13,645 bases of DNA from NCBI GenBank assembly GCA_015493405.1, contig WGDF01000140.1:1-13645 (forward strand), written 5' to 3'. This stretch comes from Flavobacteriaceae bacterium (lineage in GTDB: Bacteria; Bacteroidota; Bacteroidia; Flavobacteriales; Flavobacteriaceae). The notes beneath the pieces were generated by a model that searched no databases, was not told where the DNA came from, and saw nothing but the letters and a program-made list of their open reading frames with translations. How positions within the stretch are numbered: the first letter of the stretch is position 1; each line of letters starts with the position of its first letter. Positions 1 through 5,810 of the stretch are shown here, one piece after another. A program made the translations under genes and the position numbers.

Positions 1-962
1 ATAGCAATCAATACAAAGGGGCGATACAATTCTTTATAATTATAATATTTGGTTTCTTTGATTTCGGTTTTTTCCAGTTTGTCTATTTCCTTATATATTT
101 TCTTCAATTTGCTATTGTCCGTTGCTCTAAAATACTTACCACCGGTTTCGGCTGCTATTTTTTTCAACAGATTCTCATCTATCTCGACTTTGGCATTACG
201 GTAAACAAAACTACCATCCGGATTAACGGCAACCGGTGTAGGCGCATAGCCGTTTGTCCCCAGTCCTATTGTGTAAACTTTGATGCCGAACTCTTTGGCG
301 AGTTCCAATGCCGTATAAGGATCAATTTCGCCGGTATTGTTGACCCCGTCAGTCATCAAAATAATGACTTTACTTTTGGCTTTGCTGTCTTTAAGCCGAT
401 TGACGGCAGTTGCCAATCCCATTCCGATAGCAGTTCCTTGGTCAAGTTGGTTAAAGAGTTGTCTGAAATTGATTTTTCTGATGGCTTGCATCACAATGCG
501 TTGGTCTGATGTGATAGGCACTTGCGTAAAAGCTTCCCCGGCATACAACACAACCCCGAAACGGTCATTTGGGCGTTTTTTGATAAAATTGATAGCCGTT
601 TTCTTTAAAGCTTCCAAGCGATTCGGTTTTAAATCGCGGGCAAGCATACTCGCCGAAACATCGACTGCTAACATAATATCAATCCCTTTGGTTTTCTTGG
701 TTTTGGCGGTTACATCCACCGAACGCGGACGGGCAATGCCGATACCGGTTATAGTCAATGCCAGTAATAGCAAGCTAGCCAAAACAGGTATCATCTTGTT
801 TTTGATGGTTTTAAATCCCCCGAATGATTTGACATCCGAATACAGGAATTTTGCCCGTTCGTTATAGCGATGCCGATACAGCCAGATGGCTAATACCGGA
901 ATTAACAGTAATAGCAATAGGGCGTAAGGCGTATATAATTCGTAATGTTCAAATAGTTTCAT
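1..962 (-). CDS. batA: BatA-like VWA-domain membrane protein (3' end cut by window edge)
   Basis: I translated this gene from the ATG at 962; 320 codons are visible before the window edge. Residues 13-28 and 57-76 are hydrophobic membrane segments. A von Willebrand factor A domain follows, with a complete MIDAS metal site: DVSAS (D101, S103, S105), T177 in DQGTAIG, and D205 in MTDG. After the domain the chain ends in YRPFVLIA, the start of the third, C-terminal membrane segment usual for BatA, so probably only 10-25 residues are missing. BatA proteins (about 330 residues) are inner-membrane VWA proteins that belong to a MoxR-ATPase system thought to act in envelope stress or protein-complex maturation; the exact substrate is unknown. 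It is the last visible gene of the minus-strand moxR-DUF58-BatD-like series. It lies 479 bp from the gene before it, an unusually wide and repeat-filled gap. BatB, also a VWA protein, is the alternative, but position and membrane layout favour BatA. Confidence 0.88.
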   Translation of the reverse strand, partial: MKLFEHYELYTPYALLLLLLIPVLAIWLYRHRYNERAKFLYSDVKSFGGFKTIKNKMIPVLASLLLLALTITGIGIARPRSVDVTAKTKKTKGIDIMLAVDVSASMLARDLKPNRLEALKKTAINFIKKRPNDRFGVVLYAGEAFTQVPITSDQRIVMQAIRKINFRQLFNQLDQGTAIGMGLATAVNRLKDSKAKSKVIILMTDGVNNTGEIDPYTALELAKEFGIKVYTIGLGTNGYAPTPVAVNPDGSFVYRNAKVEIDENLLKKIAAETGGKYFRATDNSKLKKIYKEIDKLEKTEIKETKYYNYKELYRPFVLIA

Positions 963-1009
963 TGGTTTGTTTAACTGTTTATTTGGTTATCAGATTATTT
1001 GACGATGAT

Positions 1010-1292
1010 TGTCATTTCGACCCCGATGAAAGTCGGGGGAGAAATCTCATTTCTTTATACCGTTTTCAAAAAAAGATTCCTCGTCGTTCGTCGTTCCTCC
1101 TCACTCTGTCGGAATGACAGCGATTGACATTTCGATCCCGACAAAAGTCGGGAGAGAAATCTTATTAATAATTTCATCTTTTCAATATTAAAATCCCTTC
1201 CCGATAAATCGGGACAAGCTGTCGCTTGTCGTCCCTCCTCACTCTGTCGGAATAACAGCAATTGTCATTTCGAACGTAGTGAGAAATCTTAT
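1010..1292. repeat. Cluster of five TGTCATTTCGA...GAGAAATCT palindromic repeat units
   Basis: Plus-oriented units begin at 1010, 1125 and 1263 with TGWCATTTCGA and end in GAGAAATCT. Two minus-oriented units (1074-1120 and 1192-1258) end in CTGTCGGAATRACAG. The last 28 bases of the two minus units (1093-1120 and 1231-1258) differ at only two positions. Inner hairpins are CCCCGA/TCGGGG (1021-1026 with 1033-1038), CCCGAC/GTCGGG (1137-1142 with 1147-1152), CCCGAT/ATCGGG (1200-1205 with 1208-1213) and GACAAGC/GCTTGTC (1213-1219 with 1224-1230). The layout is an inverted pair, an inverted pair, then a lone unit. More members lie at 4021-4063 and 4145-4185. Interspersed palindromes like these are common between genes in Bacteroidota; the agent that spreads them is not visible here. 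Confidence 0.8.
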
Positions 1293-1344
1293 TTTTCAAT
1301 TTTCCATTCTCAATTTTTAATTTATCCATCCTTTCCACATCAGA

Positions 1345-1432
1345 CGCACGACCGTTATGCAGAAACGCACGACCCGTTTATGCCGAAACGCACGACCATT
1401 ATGTAGAGACGCACGACCGTTCGTCTCTACAT
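1345..1432. repeat. Four CGCACGACC repeats ending in an 11-bp perfect hairpin
   Basis: CGCACGACC occurs at 1345-1353, 1366-1374, 1389-1397 and 1410-1418, a spacing of 21, 23 and 21 bp. The last copy lies in the loop of a perfect inverted repeat, ATGTAGAGACG (1401-1411) with CGTCTCTACAT (1422-1432). The earlier copies keep degraded forms of the arm (GCAGAAACG, GCCGAAACG), so the array looks like decayed copies of one palindrome. The hairpin lies 10 bp past the stop codon of the BatD-like gene. Neither side has a U-tract, so an ordinary intrinsic terminator is unlikely, but it could act as a 3'-end stabiliser. Confidence 0.75.
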
Positions 1433-1441
1433 TTATATTTT

Positions 1442-3046
1442 TTATTTTACCAATTCCGCCGACTGCATCACTCTGTCTATCAGCGCTTCATTCTCTTTAT
1501 TGCCTTGTAAATACATGCCGACGACAAACTTTTCTCCACTGTCCGTTTGATAAAAACGGCTGTCAAATTGGACTTTTAAATTTTTACCGACTACCGGTAA
1601 ATCTATCGTAAAATCACCGAAATAGCGTTTGCCACCGTCAATATCCGCTTCTTGCAAATTCACATCTCGTGCTTTGATTTGTTGCAACATACCTACAATA
1701 GTCATTTTTGTTACATCGGTTTGTTCCGGTATTTTTTGTTTCAAATCGAAACTTCCGGCGAGAATGGCATATTTTTTAATCAAATTTTCATCACCGTAAA
1801 CAGATATCTCATCAAAAACTTGGGTCAATTTTTTGGGTAATGTATCCAAGGCAGATGACATATCAATATCGTGTAAAATGTGTGGCGTGGTCAAACCCAA
1901 TGCCGGTGTGCTACCGTATTCACTGTAAACCCATTCGGCTTTTGACATATTTTCTTTGAGATGCTCGGTCAATTTCATTTTGTGCAAATAGTAATAACCT
2001 GCGCCACCTATCAGCCCGATTAGTAAAACGATTACTGCTGTTGTTATCAACGCAATACGTTTTTTACGTTTTCGAGCAGCTTCCAAGCGTGCTATTTCCG
2101 CAGCTTTTTCGTCGGCTATACTTTGCACGATTTGATGTGCAAAATCGATAACATCTTTAATGACATTAAAATCCAAATCAATATCTGCCGGATTGGGGGA
2201 TAGTTTGGCAAATTTAGCCAAATCAGCCCGCTTTAAAGTTTGTTCTAAGCGTGACAATAATTCGCTATCGAAATAAGCCCCGTTTTCGAAGCGGAATTTT
2301 TTCAATTCTTGTAACAATTCGCTCGAAATCTTTTCTTTGGCAGACAGATGTAATTCTTTTTCTAAATAATCTTTAAGCGTATCGGTCAGTTGTAAATAAT
2401 GTGCATCAACTTTGTCTTTTAACCATAGTTTTTCACGGCTTAAATGTTCTAAATTATTGATTGCTATTTCGTAAGGTGTTAAAACTTTTCGTGCGGCTAT
2501 CTCACGTTGGCGTTTGCGATAAAAATAATAAGCCGCTGCCAAAACAGGTAACAACAACAGCCACCACCAATATGTGTGAGAACTTGGCAACTCACTGACC
2601 GGTTTGCCATCGATATTGACCGGTTCTTTGAAGCCGTAGAGTCCTTGTTTGGTGGTATCGACTTTGACCGGCAATACCTTGATTTTTAAACTGTCGGTTA
2701 CAAAAGTGCTATCGTTTATTTTGATATTTATAGGCGGGACAACATAATTACCACTGTCCCATTGCGTAATAAAATAATCTTTTTGTAAGTGCCGGAACGG
2801 TTTGGCTTGCAAAGTATCGACGGCTGTGGAACGCACGACTTCCATATCGCCCAAAGTAGATAATTCGGGAAAATCTACAAATGACAAAGTGTCAGTTTGA
2901 GCTTTGACCGATAAGCGCACCTGCTCGCCAATCCGTATTTGCGTCGTATCGGCTTGCATTTGTACTTTGGGTAAATTTTGTGCCTGTGACAATCCGGCTA
3001 TAAAAATCAATAATATCCCAATAATATGTTTCATTCTCTTTTTCAT
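1442..3046 (-). CDS. BatD/DUF4381-like envelope protein with second membrane segment and C-terminal extension
   Basis: A 534-residue protein with a signal peptide (residues 1-22, ending in LSQAQ). A beta-rich extracytoplasmic domain follows (about 25-150), with the VQMQADTTQIRIGEQVRLSV opening typical of BatD-like proteins. A membrane segment (160-176, WWWLLLLPVLAAAYYFY) leads into a helical DUF4381-like cytoplasmic region (about 180-310) with the W-x-K...YLQLTDTLKDYLEKEL pattern. A charged stretch (311-330) precedes a second membrane segment (331-353). The last 180 residues (354-534) form a further soluble domain that I cannot assign; if the topology is simple, it faces the periplasm. The gene starts 13 bp after the DUF58 stop codon, so the two are probably co-transcribed. 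The start is the ATG at 3046; ATG 3034 is an alternative. Proteins at this place in Bacteroidota bat operons are thought to work with the VWA proteins, but the exact role is unknown. Confidence 0.8.
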   Translation of the reverse strand: MKKRMKHIIGILLIFIAGLSQAQNLPKVQMQADTTQIRIGEQVRLSVKAQTDTLSFVDFPELSTLGDMEVVRSTAVDTLQAKPFRHLQKDYFITQWDSGNYVVPPINIKINDSTFVTDSLKIKVLPVKVDTTKQGLYGFKEPVNIDGKPVSELPSSHTYWWWLLLLPVLAAAYYFYRKRQREIAARKVLTPYEIAINNLEHLSREKLWLKDKVDAHYLQLTDTLKDYLEKELHLSAKEKISSELLQELKKFRFENGAYFDSELLSRLEQTLKRADLAKFAKLSPNPADIDLDFNVIKDVIDFAHQIVQSIADEKAAEIARLEAARKRKKRIALITTAVIVLLIGLIGGAGYYYLHKMKLTEHLKENMSKAEWVYSEYGSTPALGLTTPHILHDIDMSSALDTLPKKLTQVFDEISVYGDENLIKKYAILAGSFDLKQKIPEQTDVTKMTIVGMLQQIKARDVNLQEADIDGGKRYFGDFTIDLPVVGKNLKVQFDSRFYQTDSGEKFVVGMYLQGNKENEALIDRVMQSAELVK

Positions 3047-3059
3047 TTATATATAAGGA

Positions 3060-3926
3060 CTAACCCCTTGCTTTAAAATATTGTAACATTTTTTTGATAT
3101 ATGACCCGTTTGTCGCTACCCAAATCACACCACTTCCCGATTTTTGAAAGGATTTTTTAAAGTAATCGTGCCGGCGTAAAAAATTGGCATTATGTGTCCG
3201 GCGGACTTGTTTGTTACTCGTATCGATAAATGCAGGTTTACCGGTTTCTAAATCTTTCATGGTAACGAGTCCTAAATCGGGTATGTCTTTTTCCATAGGA
3301 TCATACACCATTATGCCGGTCAAATCGTGTTTTTTACCGACAATTTTCAAGGTATCTTCATAATTTTCATCGATAAAATCGGAAATTAAAAAGACGATGG
3401 CTTTTTTCTTCAAGACATTATATAAAAACTTCAATGCCATCGATGTATTTGTTCGTGTATGTTTGGGGGTAAAATCGATTAACTCGCGAATAATCCGCAG
3501 AACGTGTGAACGGCCTTTTTGTGGCGGAATAAACAGTTCAATTTCATTAGAATATAAAATCAGTCCGACTTTATCGTTATTTTGTGTTGCCGAAAAAGCC
3601 AAGGTCGCCACCATTTCGGTAATCATATCACGTTTGAGTTGTCCGCGAGTACCAAACCATTGCGAGCCGCTGATATCAACCGCCAACATCATAGTCAGCT
3701 CGCGTTCTTCTTCAAAAACTTTGACAAATGGCGTGCGATACCTTGCCGTTACGTTCCAATCGATATTACGCACATCGTCGCCATAGGCGTAAGGACGCAC
3801 TTCGGAAAAAGTCATACCGCGCCCTTTGAAAGAGCTGTGGTATTCGCCTCCGAAAATATGATCGGACAAACGCTTGGTTTTTATCTCGATTTTACGGACT
3901 TTTTTTAGGATGTCTTTGGTGGTCAT
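3060..3926 (-). CDS. DUF58 (VWA-like) domain protein of the MoxR/Bat system
   Basis: A 288-residue soluble protein with no signal peptide or membrane segment. The DUF58 signature is clear at residues 34-63: KGRG, then FSEVRPYAYGDD, R53 and IDWNVTAR. A VWA-like fold follows, with a DISGS metal-site motif at 84-88 and LISDF near 185. DUF58 proteins are routinely encoded next to MoxR ATPases and are thought to be partners or adaptors in a chaperone-like module; no enzymatic reaction is established. The gene lies between moxR (529 bp upstream) and the BatD-like gene (13 bp downstream). The length fits the short Bacteroidota type. The start at 3926 is the only ATG that keeps the conserved N-terminal helix, and no Shine-Dalgarno is seen. 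A possible promoter of its own lies at 3963-3994. Confidence 0.92.
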   Translation of the reverse strand: MTTKDILKKVRKIEIKTKRLSDHIFGGEYHSSFKGRGMTFSEVRPYAYGDDVRNIDWNVTARYRTPFVKVFEEERELTMMLAVDISGSQWFGTRGQLKRDMITEMVATLAFSATQNNDKVGLILYSNEIELFIPPQKGRSHVLRIIRELIDFTPKHTRTNTSMALKFLYNVLKKKAIVFLISDFIDENYEDTLKIVGKKHDLTGIMVYDPMEKDIPDLGLVTMKDLETGKPAFIDTSNKQVRRTHNANFLRRHDYFKKSFQKSGSGVIWVATNGSYIKKMLQYFKARG

Positions 3927-3962
3927 ATTTAATTAGTTAAAGATTTAAAATTGATATTTTTG

Positions 3963-3994
3963 CAAATTCAGTATTAAAAATGAGAAATATCAAT
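3963..3994 (-). promoter_or_regulatory. Candidate promoter for the DUF58 gene
   Basis: On the minus strand a TGAATTTG box (3970-3963) differs by one base from the Bacteroidota -7 consensus TAnnTTTG. An ATTG (3994-3991) lies 20 bp upstream, where the -33 TTTG is expected. This would place the start of transcription about 30 nt before the DUF58 ATG. The match is imperfect and the region is A/T-rich, so chance is possible. Confidence 0.3.
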
Positions 3995-4020
3995 TTTGTA
4001 TTATAAACTTACAACTTTAT

Positions 4021-4063
4021 AGATTCTTCGTCAGTCGTCGTTCCTCCTGCTTCTGTCGAAATG
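4021..4063 (-). repeat. Isolated TGTCATTTCGA-family repeat unit
   Basis: This minus-oriented copy of the unit seen at 1010-1292 runs from AGATTC through TCGTCGTTCCTCCT to TCTGTCGAAATGA. It shares the CGTCGTTCCTCCT core with the copy at 1074-1120. It has no inverted partner directly beside it. Confidence 0.7.
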
Positions 4064-4118
4064 AACTTTGTTTAATTTTAATTTTCTTTATTCTTTTATG
4101 TTTTTTATGCGTAGCCGA

Positions 4119-4128
4119 CCAACGTTGG
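4119..4128. repeat. CCAACGTTGG palindrome
   Basis: This perfect 10-bp palindrome sits within a GC-richer island, GTAGCCGACCAACGTTGGGG (4111-4130), inside otherwise T-rich sequence. It resembles no promoter or terminator I know. It may be a remnant of another interspersed repeat. Confidence 0.4.
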
Positions 4129-4144
4129 GGGATTTAAATCATTT

Positions 4145-4185
4145 GAGATTTCTCGTCGCTCCTACGTCGCTCTGTCGAAATGACA
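4145..4185 (-). repeat. Isolated TGTCATTTCGA-family repeat unit
   Basis: This minus-oriented copy runs from GAGATTTCTCGTCGCTCC to CTCTGTCGAAATGACA. Its outer ends match the plus unit at 1263-1290 (TGTCATTTCGA ... GAGAAATCT) when read in reverse complement. This supports one repeat family shared by both gaps of the bat operon. Confidence 0.75.
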
Positions 4186-4248
4186 ACTGAAATCATTCAT
4201 CACTTCAACAACTCATCAACTCATCAATTTATCACTTCCTCACTTAAT

Positions 4249-4405
4249 CCGGTCATTTCGATACATTCCGATTATCATCAGAACACTCAATGACCTACTA
4301 CTGTTGGTGGCTGAGTGCTACGAACACAGTGAGTAGTGTATCGAAGCCACCGGTCATTTCGATACATTCAGTCCCGACTTTTGTCAGGGGAACACTCAAT
4401 GACCT
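4249..4405. repeat. Composite inverted-repeat element: two GGTCATT...AATGACC units around a GGTGGCT...AGCCACC hairpin
   Basis: Unit 1 (4251-4295) and unit 2 (4352-4404) are each bounded by perfect GGTCATT and AATGACC arms. They also share identical outer stretches: 20 bp at 4249-4268 and 4350-4369, and 16 bp at 4281-4296 and 4390-4405. Their centres differ; unit 2 carries CCCGACTTTTGTCAGGGG. Between them, GGTGGCT (4306-4312) pairs with AGCCACC (4345-4351). TGTATCGA (4337-4344) is the inverse of TCGATACA (4258-4265 and 4359-4366). There is no open reading frame and no clear target-site duplication. It resembles a non-coding palindromic repeat moved in trans, but no transposase gene is present in the window. 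Confidence 0.75.
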
Positions 4406-4453
4406 TTCATCAATTCATCAATTCATCGATTCATCGATTCATCGATTCATCAT
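4406..4453. repeat. 8-bp microsatellite TTCATCRA, six copies
   Basis: Six contiguous 8-bp units: TTCATCAA twice, TTCATCGA three times, then TTCATCAT. The array starts directly at the end of the composite inverted repeat and stops 2 bp from the moxR stop codon, so it would lie in the moxR 3' untranslated region. The related but degenerate CATC-rich stretch at 4191-4246 sits on the other side of the composite element. The unit length is not a multiple of three, as expected for a non-coding array. Confidence 0.85.
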
Positions 4454-4455
4454 TA

Positions 4456-5448
4456 CTAAGGCACTTCAACTGTATTGACTATTTTATTGATAATATCTTC
4501 TGTCGTAACATTTTCGGCTTCGGCTTCATACGTGAGTCCGATGCGGTGGCGCAGTACATCGTGAACCATAGCACGAACATCTTCGGGTATGACAAAACCG
4601 CGTTTGTTGATAAAGGCATAAGCTTTTGAAGCGGTTGCCAAATTGATGCTGGCTCGTGGAGATGCGCCAAAATTGATCAATGGTTTGAGTTCTTCCAAAC
4701 CGTATCGTTCGGGATAACGGGTCGCAAACACAATATCCAAAATATATTGTTCAATTTTCGGGTCCAGATAAATATCCTTAACGACTTTACGGGCTTTTAA
4801 GATTTGCGCCGTAGTGGTTACCGGTTGCACTTTATTGATGTCACCTTGCAAATTGCGTCGCATGATTTCCAATTCTTCTTTTTGCGATGGATAGTCAATA
4901 ATGGTTTTAAGCATAAAACGGTCGACTTGTGCTTCGGGCAAAGGATAAGTTCCTTCTTGTTCCACAGGGTTTTGAGTTGCCATAACCAAGAAGGGTTCTT
5001 CCAATTTGTAGGTTTCATCACCAATGGTTACCTGACGTTCTTGCATAGCTTCGAGCAAGGCAGATTGCACTTTGGCCGGTGCGCGGTTAATCTCGTCGGC
5101 TAATACCAAATTGGCAAAAATAGGTCCTTTTTTGACTTCAAATTTGTTTTCCTGCATATTGTAAATCAAAGTTCCAATGACATCTGCCGGTAATAAGTCC
5201 GGAGTAAATTGGATACGGCTAAACTTGGCATCAATGGCTTTTGCCAAAGTATTGATAGCCAAAGTTTTTGCTAATCCGGGAACCCCTTCGAGCAGGATAT
5301 GACCTTTACCCAATAAGCCGATGAGTAAGCGATCAATCATTTTATCTTGTCCTACGATAACTTTATTGATTTCAAATTTAAGAATATCGATAAAGTTACT
5401 TTCTTTTTGAACAAGTTCATTAATTTCATTGACATTTGTATGTTCCAT
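4456..5448 (-). CDS. moxR: MoxR-family AAA+ ATPase
   Basis: A 330-residue cytoplasmic AAA+ ATPase of the MoxR family, which works with VWA-domain proteins as a chaperone-like module. Numbered from the ATG at 5448: Walker A is GVPGLAKT (55-62), Walker B is LVLADE followed by INRAPAKVQSALLEAMQE (114-139), sensor 1 is ATQNP (157-161), EAQVDRF carries the arginine finger (R177), and sensor 2 is in GASPRAS (261-267). The C-terminal lid domain is complete, and the length is normal. The reading frame stays open two codons further upstream to a TTG at 5454, but the ATG at 5448 is the more likely start. It is the first gene of the minus-strand bat operon. A good TAnnTTTG box lies about 33 bp upstream. 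The stop codon is followed at once by tandem and inverted repeats, which separate it from the DUF58 gene. Confidence 0.96.
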   Translation of the reverse strand: MEHTNVNEINELVQKESNFIDILKFEINKVIVGQDKMIDRLLIGLLGKGHILLEGVPGLAKTLAINTLAKAIDAKFSRIQFTPDLLPADVIGTLIYNMQENKFEVKKGPIFANLVLADEINRAPAKVQSALLEAMQERQVTIGDETYKLEEPFLVMATQNPVEQEGTYPLPEAQVDRFMLKTIIDYPSQKEELEIMRRNLQGDINKVQPVTTTAQILKARKVVKDIYLDPKIEQYILDIVFATRYPERYGLEELKPLINFGASPRASINLATASKAYAFINKRGFVIPEDVRAMVHDVLRHRIGLTYEAEAENVTTEDIINKIVNTVEVP

Positions 5449-5480
5449 ATTCAAATATTTTTTTCAATACAATTTTACAA

Positions 5481-5488
5481 CAAAATTA
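5481..5488 (-). promoter_or_regulatory. Candidate -7 promoter box for the moxR-bat operon
   Basis: TAATTTTG on the minus strand fits the Bacteroidota -7 consensus TAnnTTTG exactly. It would start transcription about 25 nt before the moxR ATG at 5448. No good -33 TTTG is found 17-20 bp further upstream, so the call rests on one box and its position. Confidence 0.4.
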
Positions 5489-5608
5489 TGCCAATGTTTG
5501 TTAAGGATATTATAAAATGTATTTTGTTAGTAAACATTTAAGATTTTTATCAAAAAAATGTTAAGATACCTGACAGGTTTGCAGGTTAAAGATGACAGAA
5601 TGAACCCT

Positions 5609-5639
5609 ATTGGCTTGTAAAATGACAATTGTATTTTTG
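5609..5639 (+). promoter_or_regulatory. Candidate promoter toward the structured element and patatin gene
   Basis: TATTTTTG (5632-5639) fits the TAnnTTTG consensus exactly. ATTG (5609-5612) lies 19 bp upstream, in the position of the -33 TTTG element. A transcript from here would start near 5645 and carry the structured element as a 5' leader of roughly 360 nt before the patatin start codon. The -7 box lies in the left arm of the inverted repeat 5622-5666. Confidence 0.4.
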
Positions 5640-5666
5640 AACAAATCCATAAAATACAATTGTCAT
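5622..5666. repeat. Perfect 16-bp inverted repeat (13-nt loop)
   Basis: ATGACAATTGTATTTT (5622-5637) is the exact reverse complement of AAAATACAATTGTCAT (5651-5666). Just outside, GTA (5617-5619 region) and TAC (5668-5670) can extend the stem past a bulge. The arm overlaps the candidate -7 box at 5632-5639. There is no U-tract on either side and no converging genes, so it is not an obvious terminator. It could be an operator for a dimeric regulator, an RNA stem, or a small palindromic repeat. Confidence 0.7.
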
Positions 5667-5810
5667 CTACCATTTAATTTTGAGAAATAATCAGATATTT
5701 ATTAATTTTAACATCAAAGGAAAATATATTTTGATAAAATTATCTGTCAAACTATTTTATGATTAAATTTGGCTTATTGTAAATAGTACCAAGCCAATGA
5801 ATGTAACACC

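Larger units (their letters stand above)
963..1441. other. Repeat-filled gap between the BatD-like gene and batA
   Basis: This 479-bp stretch has no credible gene. It holds two head-to-head pairs plus one single copy of the TGTCATTTCGA/GAGAAATCT palindromic unit (1010-1290), then A/T-rich sequence (1291-1340), then an array of CGCACGACC motifs ending in a perfect hairpin (1345-1432). Short open frames here, such as 851-1117 and 1357-1611 on the plus strand, are made of repeat sequence or overlap real genes. I see no good TAnnTTTG promoter box just upstream of batA, so batA may depend on read-through from the upstream genes across the repeats. Confidence 0.8.
3927..4455. other. Repeat-filled gap between moxR and the DUF58 gene
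   Basis: This 529-bp stretch has no credible gene. From left to right it holds a weak promoter candidate for the DUF58 gene, an isolated TGTCATTTCGA-type unit (4021-4063), and an A/T-rich segment with the palindrome CCAACGTTGG (4119-4128). Then come a second isolated unit (4145-4185), degenerate CATC-rich sequence (4191-4246), a composite inverted repeat (4249-4405) and an 8-bp tandem repeat (4406-4453) that reaches to 2 bp from the moxR stop codon. Plus-strand open frames here (4290-4478, 4336-4629) encode only repeated SSIHRFI-like peptides. Confidence 0.8.

Noticed and set aside
337..867. Plus-strand open frame of 176 codons
   Set aside because: It lies opposite batA, whose minus-strand translation has a complete VWA domain and metal site. 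The plus-strand product has no recognisable features.
851..1261. Two open frames (851-1117 plus, 1055-1261 minus) in the batA upstream gap
   Set aside because: They are made largely of palindromic repeat sequence; the peptide RQSEE recurs because the repeat recurs. No domain or start signal supports them.
3397..3908. Two plus-strand open frames opposite the DUF58 gene
   Set aside because: The minus strand encodes a full DUF58 protein with all family motifs; these are antisense shadows.
4406..4453. CRISPR array
   Set aside because: The units are 8 bp and contiguous, with no spacers. The 21-23 bp CGCACGACC array at 1345-1418 also lacks true repeat-spacer structure, and there are no cas genes.
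4290..4629. Plus-strand frames encoding SSIHRFI-like peptide repeats
   Set aside because: The peptide repeats come from the TTCATCRA microsatellite, and the rest runs antisense to moxR.
5622..5666. Bidirectional terminator
   Set aside because: The stem is strong, but no U-tract follows on either strand, and the flanking genes diverge from the region instead of converging on it.
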